From Hymenolepis diminuta (taxonomy: Eukaryota; Platyhelminthes; Cestoda; Cyclophyllidea; Hymenolepididae), in assembly GCA_900708905.1 (NCBI GenBank), contig CAADRB010000066.1:342709-406708 (forward strand): a stretch of 64,000 bases of DNA, read 5' to 3'. The notes below the pieces were generated by a model. That model ran no database searches, was not told where the DNA came from, and saw only the letters and a program-made list of their open reading frames with translations. Both the position numbers and the translations under genes were made by a program. Below are positions 35,543 to 48,150 of the stretch, piece by piece (position 1 is the stretch's first letter; each line of letters begins with the position of its first letter).

Positions 35543-38500
35543 AATAACTTTGCACTTATGACAATTTCATAATAAATTGTTAAGTCATTGAAAGTGTTGC
35601 ATGTCCATTTTAGACATCCTACTAGCAAGTGGAGCACCCATAGGATTAACTGGCTGACCGAGAGAATTCTGTTTCAAGGCTCGTCTTAGAATTACTTAGC
35701 TGTCAGTCCCAAGTTTATTCAAATATGAGAAGTCAAAAGAAGAGCACAAATTCATTTGATGCATAATGAATTGGGTTTGAGCATTTGGTAGTTTATTAGT
35801 CATAGATTAATGGCAGACAGCAGAACGTGAAACTGTTGGATGGACGTTCTATTATTAGTTGATAAAATGAATTTCCAGTCGGGCAATTAAAGTTTTTTTT
35901 AATTCAAGCCACAATGTTCTCTTCATTTTAGATTCCAAACTAGCCATGTAAATATGTAGAAGAATCATTAATATGATAAGTATTTAAACACATGTATTAA
36001 TATTCTCATTCCAAATATGAATCAGTAAACTTTCACAGCCTCGGATATAATGTTTAGTTCTTGTCTCCAAATCCTTCAGACAGCCGCTGACTACAAATAT
36101 CTCCTTCATTCGTTACCCCCTCTCCTCCTCTATACATTATCGTTATTCCTCCTTCAAGCATTATCCTTACGAAACCTATTTACTTCTTATTTTCTATAGC
36201 TCTACTTAAAATGGCCTTGGTATTGTCCACACGACTCAAATTCATTAATGGCGGATAACCTTAGCACTATCCAGCTACAGGACTATAAAATGGCACTCCG
36301 GTTTAATATAATTTTCAGGGTTTGCACGAAGGTAATAAAATTTATCAAAGTTAATTCTCCCTCAATTTATCTAAATTTAGCTATTGTTGGAAACCAAATC
36401 GGTGTGTCTGAGCTAGCAGCTAATGCAAACAATGTACAGTGGAAGAAAAGGGTACTTTTTCTTTGAAGATGTCGAAGAAATTAGAATCTTTTTTTATACA
36501 TTGCTTTTACAATGAATTAAATCGATTAATGCCATCTTAAGGGTAATATATTATCCAAAAATAGAAACACAGAACATTATATAGACCAATAATAAACCCC
36601 GCTTGTCAAAATATTTTAGGAAGATTCCTTTTTAAAAAGGCGAATTTTGAGATGATAGATAGTCATTTCATGTTCTATTTTATTGAGTGTAATTTCTTTG
36701 ATGCTTATCCAGTGGTCACGATAGTACCAACTTTGTAATTTTCATAGTCAAATAAACCTTAATGCTTATTCATGATTGTGTATCGATTTAATATCTATTT
36801 TTTGTCTTCCTCAGGCAGTTCTGCATATGGAGATAGCTGTTTACCGATTTCTTCTGCAATAAAGATCTGGCAAACTATCGGGTAGTTGTTTAAAAGGCAT
36901 AGTCCTTAAATTTTTTTCTGCCACCGCCCCTATCTCTCTCCCTTTTAGTAGTAACTGAATTTCTCCCACATCTATGTTAGTTATTTCTTTAATAGAACTT
37001 CTCTCTCGAAAATAGAAGTTGATGTGCCCATGGTGATGCAGTTATTTTCCGCCGGTTATATTTGGAATTAAATCAGATAAAATGTTATAATAAAATACAT
37101 ACAAAATCAGGATGCTGTTTTATTCAATTTGCTTTGTTGAAAACGAAGATAGACCCCAAATTGAATTACCCCCTTGTTTCTCAATAAATTGCATTATCTT
37201 TCTCAAAATATAAGGAAAGTTATCTCCATTTTCTCATTTCAATATTAGACTACTTTTTCAGCTCTATGTCTGCCTTGCCCTGTCTTTTATGGAGGAGCTG
37301 CATAATCATCGGCTTGAAAACATCCTTGTCTGGTAACAAGAATATTTTAGTGTTTTGCGTACGGCAATGTGAGAAATAAGGGACATGTTAAAGGTCACTG
37401 AGACCTTTTTTCCTAAATTGCATTTAAAATCTAGTCTTGCTGGGAATTAAAATACTTTTATCTATATGAGCGCAGACTGTCTCTTTAAATATGGTCGATG
37501 ACGGAAAGGCTATTTAAATCTATATCCTTAGAAAATGATATTTTTACTCAATTTTATATGTGTCAGGTAAAAATGGCTCGTTTTTCAAAAATGTACTTAA
37601 AAAGTTTAATGTTAGTTATTTACATATATCAAGCATATGTTAAAATTTACTAAACTGAAGGATCGTTGCTTTGTAGTAATTTGAGCAAATTGCAAATTTT
37701 TTGTTTATTTTCATACTAATATTGAGTTGGTTAATTTGTAGCTATTTTTGAGGGTAATAAATATAAAATAGAGTCAGCTGAAATGATAATTCTATTTTCC
37801 ATATGAAGAAATCAAATACTTATTAAATATTTTCATAATTTAAGTGATTACATATATACAAATCCATTATATTATTCGTAATATCACATATTGCCGGTGA
37901 TTTTTGACCAAATTTAGACAATTTTAGGGATTCGACGTGAATAACTAACTAATCATCTAAGATATCTTAAATAAATACACATATATAGACTTCTTTACCT
38001 TACTTCTTCCTAGTAAAATCTCCCTTAATGTCATCAAACATGATTCGTATTCCTAGATCATATGTTTTACCTCCAGATGAAGAATAGACGTCTCTCTTGA
38101 TGTTCACATAGTTATGCACCATCCTCGAAAGGTATGTCAACAATCCAGTCAAAACGATTTAAAAACTATCAAGAATAGACTGGTTTGATTATTATCATAC
38201 AGTTCTACTCACTGTACGGCTATCAAATATATGTTATCGGATACATATTGTTGTCACCCTATTTATTCATTTGTTGTATGGTCAGTGGCAGCCTTTTCAT
38301 TACTCCAATTGCCGTCTGGCTATATTTTAGATTTTCATTTTACACTGATTGCAAGTAGTCACTTAATATTTAATTTGCCCAGCTATTGAGTATTTGTAAA
38401 CTAGACGTTTCCCATTTTAGAAAGCTGGGCTAACATTGACGATTCTTGATAAAAGAAATTTGTCATCGTCAGATATCTTAGACCAGAAGAGTAAGATTAA

Positions 38501-38988
38501 CTATACTAATCCAAAATCCCCCTAATACCGTTAAAAAATTGGCACAGATTAGTAAAAAATATCAAAAAGGACAATCATCTTAAAGAATATGGTCAGGTAA
38601 ATTAACGAAGTCATAGACTCTAGTCAATCTATGTTTGCATTTCAAAGGAATCTAAATAGCGGGTAAATGCGGAATGATTTCCAAGATGTTTGCATCCCGA
38701 TTTCCTATTTCGCGTAGTTTGTCTATGCCTGTCATATTCCCTCCAATTTTGATGAATCAGCATCAAGTAACTAAAACGAATCGGGCCTTTATTTTGATAA
38801 GTGATTTTGTTTAAACTTTTAGCAGCCTTTTATTACTTGAGACATCGGTGTACCAATATAAGTGCTACTTCAAAAAATCTGGTTGCTTTTCACCGGGTTC
38901 TTGAAGCTTAATGTTGCATAACATATGCGATTTGAATAAACATACATAACTTTCAGAATTGACTTGATTGATAAAAGTAAAGTGAGTT
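35543..38988. other. Intergenic DNA with pyrimidine-rich tract
   Basis: Plus-strand C/T-rich tract at about 36050-36210. It is followed by a 72-codon ATG frame at 36248-36466 (MADNLSTIQLQDYKMALRF) that lies after a ttctatag acceptor-like site but has no recognised domain. The rest is AT-rich and featureless. Confidence 0.4.
38721..38780 (+). repeat. Repeat C, copy 1
   Basis: About 60 bases, starting gtctatgcct and including atgaatcagcatcaa, resemble 39311-39368 (gtctgtgcct, atgaatcagcttcaa) in the same order. The pair brackets the exon-like ORF at 38989-39300 just left of the mariner element. It may be part of an older element into which the mariner inserted. Confidence 0.4.
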
Positions 38989-39300
38989 GTGAATTTTGAT
39001 GACCTTGGTGGTAAAACTAACGATTTTTATATAACTCAAGATGCGATTGGCGCCGCTTGTATAATATGGTCTGAAAGACGTAATTTAAAGCTCAGCTATA
39101 AAATTGGGCTATTGTGTAGACTTCCAGAGGAAGGAAAAAAATTTTTGTATATGAGGATATTAAAAATAAAGATACAGAAGATGCTGTGGCTGATTAATCT
39201 ATATTTGTTCACATTGAAAAGCGGTCTGAGCAACTGGAAAAATGCAAAACAATATTTAGATGTGGGCATTTTGATTGCCAAAGAAGTGCAGCATGTCTAA
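38989..39300 (+). other. 103-codon open frame next to transposon
   Basis: Plus-strand open frame ending 80 bases before the mariner-like left terminal repeat. The first half is protein-like (NFDDLGGKTNDFYITQD, then AACIIWSERRNLKLS and RLPEEGKKF). The second half is Lys/Leu-rich. It lies between two copies of repeat C. A remnant of an older mobile element or an exon are both possible. No domain is recognised. Confidence 0.25.
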
Positions 39301-39310
39301 CGCAAGCCAA

Positions 39311-39368
39311 GTCTGTGCCTTACGAATTCCCATCATTTTTAATGAATCAGCTTCAAATGGCCAAAATA
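39311..39368 (+). repeat. Repeat C, copy 2
   Basis: Diverged partner of 38721-38780 in the same orientation, ending just before the left terminal inverted repeat of the mariner-like element. Confidence 0.4.
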
Positions 39369-39378
39369 CAGACTGCAT

Positions 39379-39400
39379 AAGGTATCTGAGGACACTTATA
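39379..39400 (+). repeat. Left terminal inverted repeat of mariner-like element
   Basis: Reads AAGGTATCTGAGGACACTTA and is the reverse complement of the right end apart from a one-base indel, with 16 identical contiguous bases. Confidence 0.8.
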
Positions 39401-39923
39401 TTCTTGTAATTTAAACTAACTCGATAATAATTAATGTATTTTTATGTCAAAAGATCCCATGGCAAATGCTACAATAACTAATGAAATGTGATAGTATCTA
39501 TCAGAGCGAAATAGCAGTTTAGAAACTGCTAGATTTCGACAGGTTGTCAGATCTTTCGTTTGCAAAGTTAGAAGGATACTGAAAAATGAAAACAATGGAG
39601 ATATATTGGTCACCATGAGGTAGAGAAAGGAATGTTGTCATGCTCTGCTGACTCACCCATTCAGAACACTTAAGTTTGTGAGAAGGGTATATAGCATGGC
39701 ATGGTATGGTGGACGAAAATCATAGGAAGTCAATGGGTGACATGTTGCCAAAGATCTTTAAGCTTCTGAAAGGGCAACAACAGATAAGAAATCTTATTCA
39801 TCAAGATTTTGACATTCTTGGGCAAGGTTGCCAGTGTATGTGGACAAAAACAATAAAAAAATCGTTTAGTGGGTGTAAGTAGACTCTTAGAGAAAGTGAA
39901 GCACCCAAAAGATGTGGGGTGTT

Positions 39924-40543
39924 TTTAGTTTTTCTTCGACGAAAAAACTTCCACCAGGATGAAGAAGTCAATCAAAGAAATAACAGACGGCTGGCTATGT
40001 GAGGAACGGGCCCCAGTGAAGTTCAAATTGTTATGTATGCGCACGAAGTTTCCAATAACAATGATTGTTTTCGATGTTGTTAGGAGGGAGAGGGGCACAT
40101 CATGACTCCTCAAGTCTTCCAACAGGGCGCTAGAGTCAATGCAGATGCCTATGCGGGGACTTTTCAAGCCATTGTTGTTAAGTCACCTTGGATAGACAGC
40201 GTAGGTACTAGTGGAAGCCTCCCCTATGTCTTCCAACAATTATCGGCTCCATTCCATAAAACTCTCCAAAGCCAGGGTTGTATGGCCGAGGATTTTCATC
40301 ATCACGTTACATCTAACTTATGGCCATCTGCCAACTACTCGCTAGACCTTAATCCTTTGGATTATTACGTGTGGGGTGGGGCGTGGTTAAAATGGAGGTT
40401 AATAAGCATTACTCTTCGATGGAAGTAATAGCACGAGCAATAGAAGACATCAATAAAGACCACCTGATCTGATCAAAGCAGTCAATCGCTTTCGGACTCG
40501 GAGTGAGTGGGTGATAGAAGCCGAAGGAGAATATATAGAATAA
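39924..40543 (+). pseudogene. Mariner/Tc1-like transposase, multiply broken
   Basis: Degenerate transposase with homologous pieces in successive frames. First comes FFDEK, whose Asp at 39938-39940 is the first catalytic residue. Then come NFHQDEEVNQRNNR in one frame and WLCEERAPVKFK in another, then EGHIMTPQVFQQGARVNADA. The ORF at 40102-40428 continues with VFQQLSAPFHKTL and LDLNPLDYYVWG. After another break, RFRTRSEWVIEAEG ends at TAA 40541-40543. The second catalytic Asp is replaced by Leu (codon 40240-40242), and the third (40345-40347) is kept, 34 residues later. Frameshifts, stops and the lost Asp show the enzyme is dead. The N-terminal DNA-binding part is poorly recognisable. Confidence 0.85.
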
Positions 40544-40635
40544 AACCTAGATTAATATTATGTTTATTTGTTACGTTACTGGAAATTGTACGTTTCAACT
40601 ATTGACAGTTTCATTTTCTGTTTTTCTAAAAGTGC

Positions 40636-40657
40636 ATAAGGTGTCCTCAGATACCTT
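40636..40657 (-). repeat. Right terminal inverted repeat of mariner-like element
   Basis: Contains TGTCCTCAGATACCTT, the complement of the left end, about 95 bases after the transposase stop. Confidence 0.8.
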
Positions 40658-43600
40658 TGTAACACTGTTATATGCACCTCCTATTCAAAAGTGAAATCCT
40701 TTTAATTATAACATTTTTATTATTCACTTAACAATGTTATTTATATAATTGTAAAGTGTTTCTACCTTTTTGAATAATTCGCCTATAGAAAATTATATAA
40801 AATAGACTTTTCTTTAACACTTTATATTTTATATAAATTGTCACACGATTTAATAAGTTAAATTTGCTATAATTGCCTTTTCACGTCTTCATCAGAAATA
40901 GTGATTAGCAAAGATGACACGATCAGATTCTTGACATTTACGAAAATCATGCAAGATAAAATCGCCAACAGGCTTTTCATCTGTCAATTGGTGAAATGAT
41001 TGCAAAAATTGATTGTTATTTCGAATGACAAAGTAGTTTGATCAAAGGTTTGTAATAATATCTATATTTCTATGAGAAAAAAATTGGAAAATGTTAATTT
41101 ATAAATTATATTTTAGCACGTATATTGCGAAATTTTTTATTTTATGATTAATATGTAAGCTATTCCAAGTATTGGACAAATTTTATTGAAGTCAAGATTT
41201 ATCGCGTGGCTATATGTAAACAAACAAATGTAACCTATCTCCCGTTTTATAGAGCCATCAGCTGTCATATCCTTTCACAATCTTCAGCTATTTACTATCA
41301 GCCTTGTGATCATTGAATTATGAGTCCTCGATCAAAAAGCTAAAGGACAGTAAGTTGCAACAATGAGTGCGTTCAGTATTAAGATTTACGTGGATTTTGT
41401 TATTGGTCGTTTGTCGGCAGCTTAAAACGTGATAAACAGTAATGTGTACCCAAAATTACCGTCCAAGATCATGACAGTGAAAGCGGATCTTTAATGCGAT
41501 AGAACAGAATATTTCGTGAACTTACGATTAAGTATGGACCATCGAAAATAAATGATTTTGGTCCTTTCATTCCTGTTTAAAAAATTAAAATTTTTCCTTT
41601 ATTCTATAATTCACTGTCTTTAAATAGCATCATAGACTTAAAAGTGACTTTTGTTGAAAATAATCATACAGGTGATTTTACGATCGGAAAAATCTACCAA
41701 GTAACATAAAAGAATTTTCATTTGTTTTAAATCTTCACGCCTAATTAACTTCATATTTTCCTTTGTCTATTGACCGCATTATTTATAGCTTCCCCAAGTG
41801 ATATTGGTATTGAGAAAGAAGTCAAGATTTAATGACTTAGAAGTCCAATTACGTCATATTTGGGGACAAAGATGAAGCCAACAGACGGGTGAATAAAGGG
41901 AATGAATACTTGGAGTGGCAATTCAAAGATTAATTAATACTAAGATATCTGCATCCCATTTCAAATATGCGCTAACCAAAAAAATATAATAACTATATTT
42001 CAAATATAATTAAAACAATTATATCTGCATGCTTTACCACAAATACGTTGTTACTCGAATCTATCAAAACACAGAAAATTTGTCACTTCAGATTAAAAAG
42101 TATTAAATATATTCCTAAACAAAGACCTCAGCACACTTCTAATAATATAAACAGAAGATTTCACTCTCATCGCCTTATAAAATAGCGAAGTAGGCCTGCT
42201 ACTCTAATGTACTATAATGGTAAATAATTATTTCCGTAACTCAAGTTGAAAGAATATGCAAAATAAAAAATTAAGTTTCAATCAACCTGACTTGTCCCTC
42301 CGAATACAAGTACGTTGCTAAACAATAGCAGTCACTGAGGAAAGCGATCACTTTTACAAAGGCTGGTTAACAGAAAATCCAAGCTACAATAACTCCAGGA
42401 CACCTTATTGATACCTTAGATAAGTAGTGAAAAATGATTTTTCTTCTAGTGGTCAAGGAAATTTTACTTTTTGCCTGCAATAAAGAAATTAAAAAAGAAT
42501 CAGAGAGTTGATATATCTTTTATATTACTGTTATTAGCGACTATATCTAATAAATGATATAAACCAGGTTTTATCTTGCCACTTTCGGAATACCATCACC
42601 TTTACTTTTCTTCCCGTTTAGAGAGGGGTTATATTTTTTACAAATCTCTTTCACAAATGATAGTTTACAGTCACTGCAAGGAATTTTCTACTTCTATAGG
42701 CAATTGTGGTCAAAAGAGTCTTGTTAATTTGTGAAAGTTATGTGAACAAAAATAGCAAATGTTTTTCTGTTTTTTGTCCATTTTGCCAAAATATTTGTAG
42801 GAATAATAAAAGAAAAGTTTATGAAGTAATTTTGTTTTATTTGTGGCAATTGTTTTGGGGTTGCAATAAATTCGTATTGGTAAAAGCCATGTGAACAATA
42901 TTTATACGCTAAACCTTTTTATCTGTTATTTGGTTATCAGTTTTGAAGTAAGTAGTTTCGTTTTGCTATTTTCTATTAACTTTCGTCACAATATCATTCG
43001 AGCGCAATGTGGGGAAGAATGGTTTGATAAAAATTAAGGATGCGAGTCCCACGGATTTACTTATTTTATAAGAACATTACCAAATTAATAGTTGCATCAA
43101 TCATGTAGGAAGTCGAGATGGTCTCAGTTACAGAAGAAAGATTAAGATTTACTATAAAACTGTGTTCAATGTGTTCTTTCAAGTTAAAATGTGTTAGATG
43201 GTTTCAATTCGGCAAATGCTAAGCAGAACTAGATATGGTAGTGGCCAAATCACCTTTTCTTCAGATATGCTCAATTTTATATATTAGCATTCTTCTGGCA
43301 TCAAGTACATTTAAGGTGGATTGTGAAATATACAGTCAGGAAACTACAAGAGAATCCAAGTCACCGTTTATGAAAATCTGCGTAATTGTTCCCCAACTGT
43401 CTTAAAAATATGTCTCTAACAAAAATGAACTCCTCAAGTGTCCTGAATGTGTTAACGACAAAATGACACATATAAAACTGCTCGAGTTCTGGAGATAACT
43501 TCTATTTCAAGAATGAAGTTTTCGTATTTTTCTTTGTGACCAAATCATTTTTTGTTATAGGAACGCTATTTGATGATTTTGTTAATCAGGTGGACTTATT

Positions 43601-46600
43601 GTTATAATATGTGTATAATAAAAGTTGTTTGTAAACTTAATAATAATAAGACATCATAAGAGTTAACTACAGCAGTTTCTTGGGTCATTTGAATTTCAGG
43701 AGACATGAGAGAAATGGCATTGGTCAATCAAAACTCTTAATAATGGGTATGCTTGCAAAGCAAATAACCCAGAAATAATCTGATTAACAATCGGTGATTT
43801 CATTTTCAACTTTGTTTAAGTTATTTGTGTTGAAAATTTGGTTGTCTTATCAATGGCGTTCCTTTTTAAAATGTTCTAGAGATGATGATAGTTTTTTAGT
43901 CAAATGACGACATAGTGATTGAAAATTGACTTCTTCAGAAATTTATGCATCTTAAACCTTTTAAAAACCAGCAAGAATAAAATTAAAAGAATAGATGTTT
44001 GTTTCGATGCTAACTCCACTAAGGTTTGTTAAGCCTAACTCTAGGTCTCTAATTGAAGTCTTGAAGGGAATAAGAAACTGAATGACAACACTTGTTCACC
44101 TTTTTGATTTTTAATGAATACTCACTCACTGATTGTTCTTCTTGTATTTTTATAAAACGTAATACTATATGAATTATACCACTTTTGAAGTAGACTTATT
44201 ATAACTATCATATAATTTAAATAGATTGCAAAGCTGAAATAGTAATATGATTTAAGAAAAATGAAGTTAAAACTTGTCTTAGGGACTTCGAGGACGGATT
44301 TAAAGAACTCTAAATGCTCCATTTAATGGCATGGCAAATATAATTATTTTATTATTTTGGTAAAATAATTAAAAATTTGTTAATATGATGATTTTTCAGC
44401 CTAAAAGTTTACTTATTTTGTCTTTTAGGATAATCTGAATAATTACTCGAGCGTGGATTGTATGATTATTTAAAATACCTGTTTCCATAATGGAAATGAG
44501 CAATGAAATAAAGTCAAAGTTTTTATTATATCCAGTGAAAGACTTTTTTGTCGGTTTTCGCAGACGGGCATGAAATCTAGCAAACTGCTTAACATTTACG
44601 CCTCTTATTCACACCTGCTTTAGACAGATCTAATCTAAATATCTGACTTAAATTTATCACCCGATTTTTCATTTAAGCATTCCAGATAAAATAATTTGAT
44701 GCGCCTCTCAAATTTCTTATTCAAATTATCGCTATGTACCTCTGCCTTATTGAATTTTCATTCTTCTAATTACTAGTAACTTCTATTTGGTTGTGCAATC
44801 TTTACTCATACTGTCAATAAATAAGGAAGGACATGTTTATAATCAATTTTGATTATTTGCGATTGCGTTCGTGAGTTGGAGCGAGTTCGATAATGACTAG
44901 GCATGGTCATGTAGAAAAGAAATAAGATGTGGGATGAAATTTTATTTCCCTGTGCGTAGAAGGGAAAGAGGAAGATTTCCGTAACTAATTATGATTAATT
45001 GTTACTGAACACGCAATGTGGGTAGAAGAGGGGAACTAAAAAACTCTCCGGACAACTCACTCCCTCTCATACGTTTTAGATCAGACTAATTCATCACTAC
45101 TTAAGTTGTGAGTTTATATTACGTTTTATTGAATGTTTACGACTTCAGGTTAGAGTTATATATCAATAACACGAAAATATCATAACAAAATTTAGAAGCT
45201 GCAAATGCCTCTTAGATATTAAATCATTAAGTAAACAGTGCGAACTTAAAATTGAAGCTTTCAATTTCAGGTAAATTTAATTAAATTTAAAAATTACGTA
45301 TCCTTATAATTTTACTATGATAATGATCTTTGTTGCTAAAAATTGGTACCTTCAATCCTTAATTTAATTCCTACTTAAATCTTAATCTGCTTGCTTATCA
45401 TAGTACTCGATCAATCTAGTAAGTTAAATCGCACCCTATGAAAAATTTTCAATCTGTTTATCATATAATTCAGGTAAATTATTAAGTGAGCTAGAACTAT
45501 GCAGTTAAGATGCTCCTCCGTTTTATGAATTTACACTTAATTTTCTCCTCTCTGGCTAAAATTAACTTCAAAAATGTTTAATTTTCCATAATAGGTTTAT
45601 AGTGTATTGAAGGAGGGTACCCAGTTTAGAAGATGTCAAAGAAACCTGGAGGAAGAGAATTGGGCTTTTATCCTTTCCATTTATTTGGGCTCAGTTACCA
45701 CAAGATAGAAATCAGATAAAGTCGTTAACGGAAGATGTTATTATAAAAGAACAGGGAAGAAAATTTTTTTAATTATCTCGGAACTTCCTTTTACTATCCT
45801 AAATGATATTTAGGCACATGGATAGTATTAAGTGCGCTTCCATTTACAGAAGCATTTAGGATTTCCTTGCTTATTTTCTAGTGTCACTGGAATATAAAAT
45901 GCAATTGTGCATTTATTTAAACCAGTGCAGTTAGTTGATGAGCCCTATGTTGCTATTGCTGACTCAGAATATGGCTGATGGATCTTGACCTTTTAACAAA
46001 GGCTTTGTAAAACTTTCTTAAGATTATGCACTTCTTGGCTGAAAAAATATAATTATATTCATAAAGTGAAAATGTAAATCATGTTTACTTATACAAACAT
46101 TTGCACAATTCAGTACTGATGTATGATAGCAATCATTGTAATAAATACAAACTTGCATTTTAGCTTTTTACACCCCTTCGACCCATAGAATAGAACCTGC
46201 TATTTCAGTGCAGTCCTCTAAAGTTCGTTATTTAAATGATGCACGTCTGCTTCAGTGCTCAAAATTAGCTAATTTTCTAACCTGAATAATTGGCGGGACA
46301 TTTTATTTTATAGTGTATTATGTCCTTGACCCAAATGCAAAAATAACTATTATGAGTTAATAAACGATTTTGCAGCGATCTCAACTTCAAATTTAGATGT
46401 GGTCATTCTTTTCATAAATTGATTACGGTCCTAATTATTTTTAAATATGGACATATATAGATGAAATTTTATTTAGTCTTACCAGGAATGTTCACCTAAA
46501 ACCTTTATTTCAATTTCTGCATAATGGTCCATATTTTATGTAATAGTACATTTGTTAGCTACAGTCTTATTTATTGCCCAAAAAATAAGTTGAAGGATTT

Positions 46601-47922
46601 CCACAAAATCATTAAAGTAAATAGTGTATAGGTTAAAGAATTCCAAAATTAATTTATAGAAATATCTCGTTTAGAGAAGTATCCATTAGCAATATTTATT
46701 TAATAATTAACAGCTCCACTTTATAATTAGTAAATTTCAGATTATTTAATTATCTAAGTGAAGGTTGAAACCAATTAGAATATTAACCAAAATAAACTAG
46801 GGATTAGCAGAAAAAGTTATCTTTATTACCCTATTTGAATTCTTCCTAATATTTGCGGTTCTTTTGAAGAGTGTTTAAAATAGGATAGGCCTACTTATTA
46901 CCATTCTTATAATTAAAACATTCTTACAAATTTTAGATACTTTAAGAGGAAATTAAATTTAGTTATCTTCAATATTTTGCAAATAATCTCTCTCTAAACC
47001 TTTTGTATTTGGATATATTTTTGAAAATAAAAATAGCTTTGAAAATAAACTGAAATCTATTGTTTAATTTTTTGTAAATATTTTCTAAATTATCGACTTC
47101 AATACCACTGTTTTTCTTAAATAAATGTTTTCGAAAATTGTATAATTTAAATTTTCTTTATTTGAGTAATGTTAAATAATTTCTGACAAAATACTGAGGT
47201 TGCATTTGGTTTAGAAATAAGAATAATTTATTAATTATTTAAGCAGCAAATGTGATCAGAAATAACCAAATTGTGCACAATATTCAGTTATGAAAAATCT
47301 AGATGCAATTTTAGTATATCCCAAAAAGAACTATAAGTGGATAAAAAAATTTTTACAATTCATCCTTATTTACCACACTTCTCATTTAATAGCAGATATA
47401 ATTTGGAAAAACCGTCCAAATGTGCTCAATCATAGCATTTGTTTTTCACCTCAAATCCTGGCTTTGCGCTATTCTCTGTATTCTTAAATATTCGAGATCA
47501 AGGAAGATGGTTACTGTGGATCGTTAGTGTTTTATGAAATTTATTTAGTTGGGACATAAATAATCCGTTACAATAAATCACTGTAGCACGACAAAGACTT
47601 AACTTAGCATTGGTTGTCTGCACTATAACTTCTGCCCCCATCGATGGAGAAATATATTAAGTATTTTTAAAGTATCATTAAACGGAAAGTTGATAAAAAT
47701 TGGTTCAAAATGAAAATGAATTTAGAAAATTTAACCATAATAATTTAAAGCACTTAGAGAAGCTATTAGGTTATTAATTGTACCTCATTAATTGAAAGCA
47801 CCGCTCTACATTTCTTATTTATTATTAACCACAGTGAAAACAAAGAAACTGGAGTTCTTAATTTTAGGACACAGCTAAAATCTGTTCAAAGGAAATTCGA
47901 TAAATGATAAAAACCAGGGATA
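40658..47922. other. Intergenic DNA
   Basis: No gene is supported. At 41364 a short ATG frame (MSAFSIKIYVDFVIGRLSAA) followed by a stop and then more open sequence could be the start of another decayed transposase, but I cannot confirm this. The remainder is AT-rich without terminal repeats or splice-bounded frames that I trust. Confidence 0.45.
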
Positions 47923-48150
47923 AAAAATACGCTGAGTGCAAGGCAAAAGAATTAAAGAATCATACTTCGTTTGATGTTTAGTTTTGATTTGTACAATATT
48001 GAATGAATAGTTCACTTTCCGAACTTCAGACGTCATGATACAAGTATTTAGCCTCAATATCCAGTGCCTAGTGACCGTCTACTTAATCGTGCTTATTAAT
48101 ATAGTAACCCCAATTGTTTTTTCCTCTCTAATGTTTGAGAAGACAAAATA
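47923..48150 (+). repeat. Dispersed repeat family A, copy 2
   Basis: Shares AAATACGCTGAGTGCAAG, then TAGTTCACTTTCCGAACTTC and a degraded TCATGAT block, then CCAGTGCCTAGTGACCG, in the same order as copy 4 (TTCACTTTCCCAAATTC, CCAGTGCTTATTGATCG). No coding capacity. Confidence 0.5.

Larger units (their letters stand above)
39379..40657 (+). mobile_element. Mariner/Tc1-like DNA transposon, inactive
   Basis: A 1279-base element bounded by terminal inverted repeats: AAGGTATCTGAGGACACTTA at 39379 and its near-perfect complement at 40636-40657, with 16 bases identical (TGTCCTCAGATACCTT). The left end follows TA, the target duplicated by this superfamily. The right flank reads TG, so the TA is decayed or the boundary is off by a base. 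Inside is a plus-strand transposase broken by frameshifts and stops. Length, repeats and the DD34-type spacing fit mariner-like elements. This is a cut-and-paste element that can no longer make its enzyme. Confidence 0.85.

Noticed and set aside
39096..40167. Minus-strand open frames opposite the transposon region
   Set aside because: They are antisense shadows of the transposase remnant and of the adjacent open frame.
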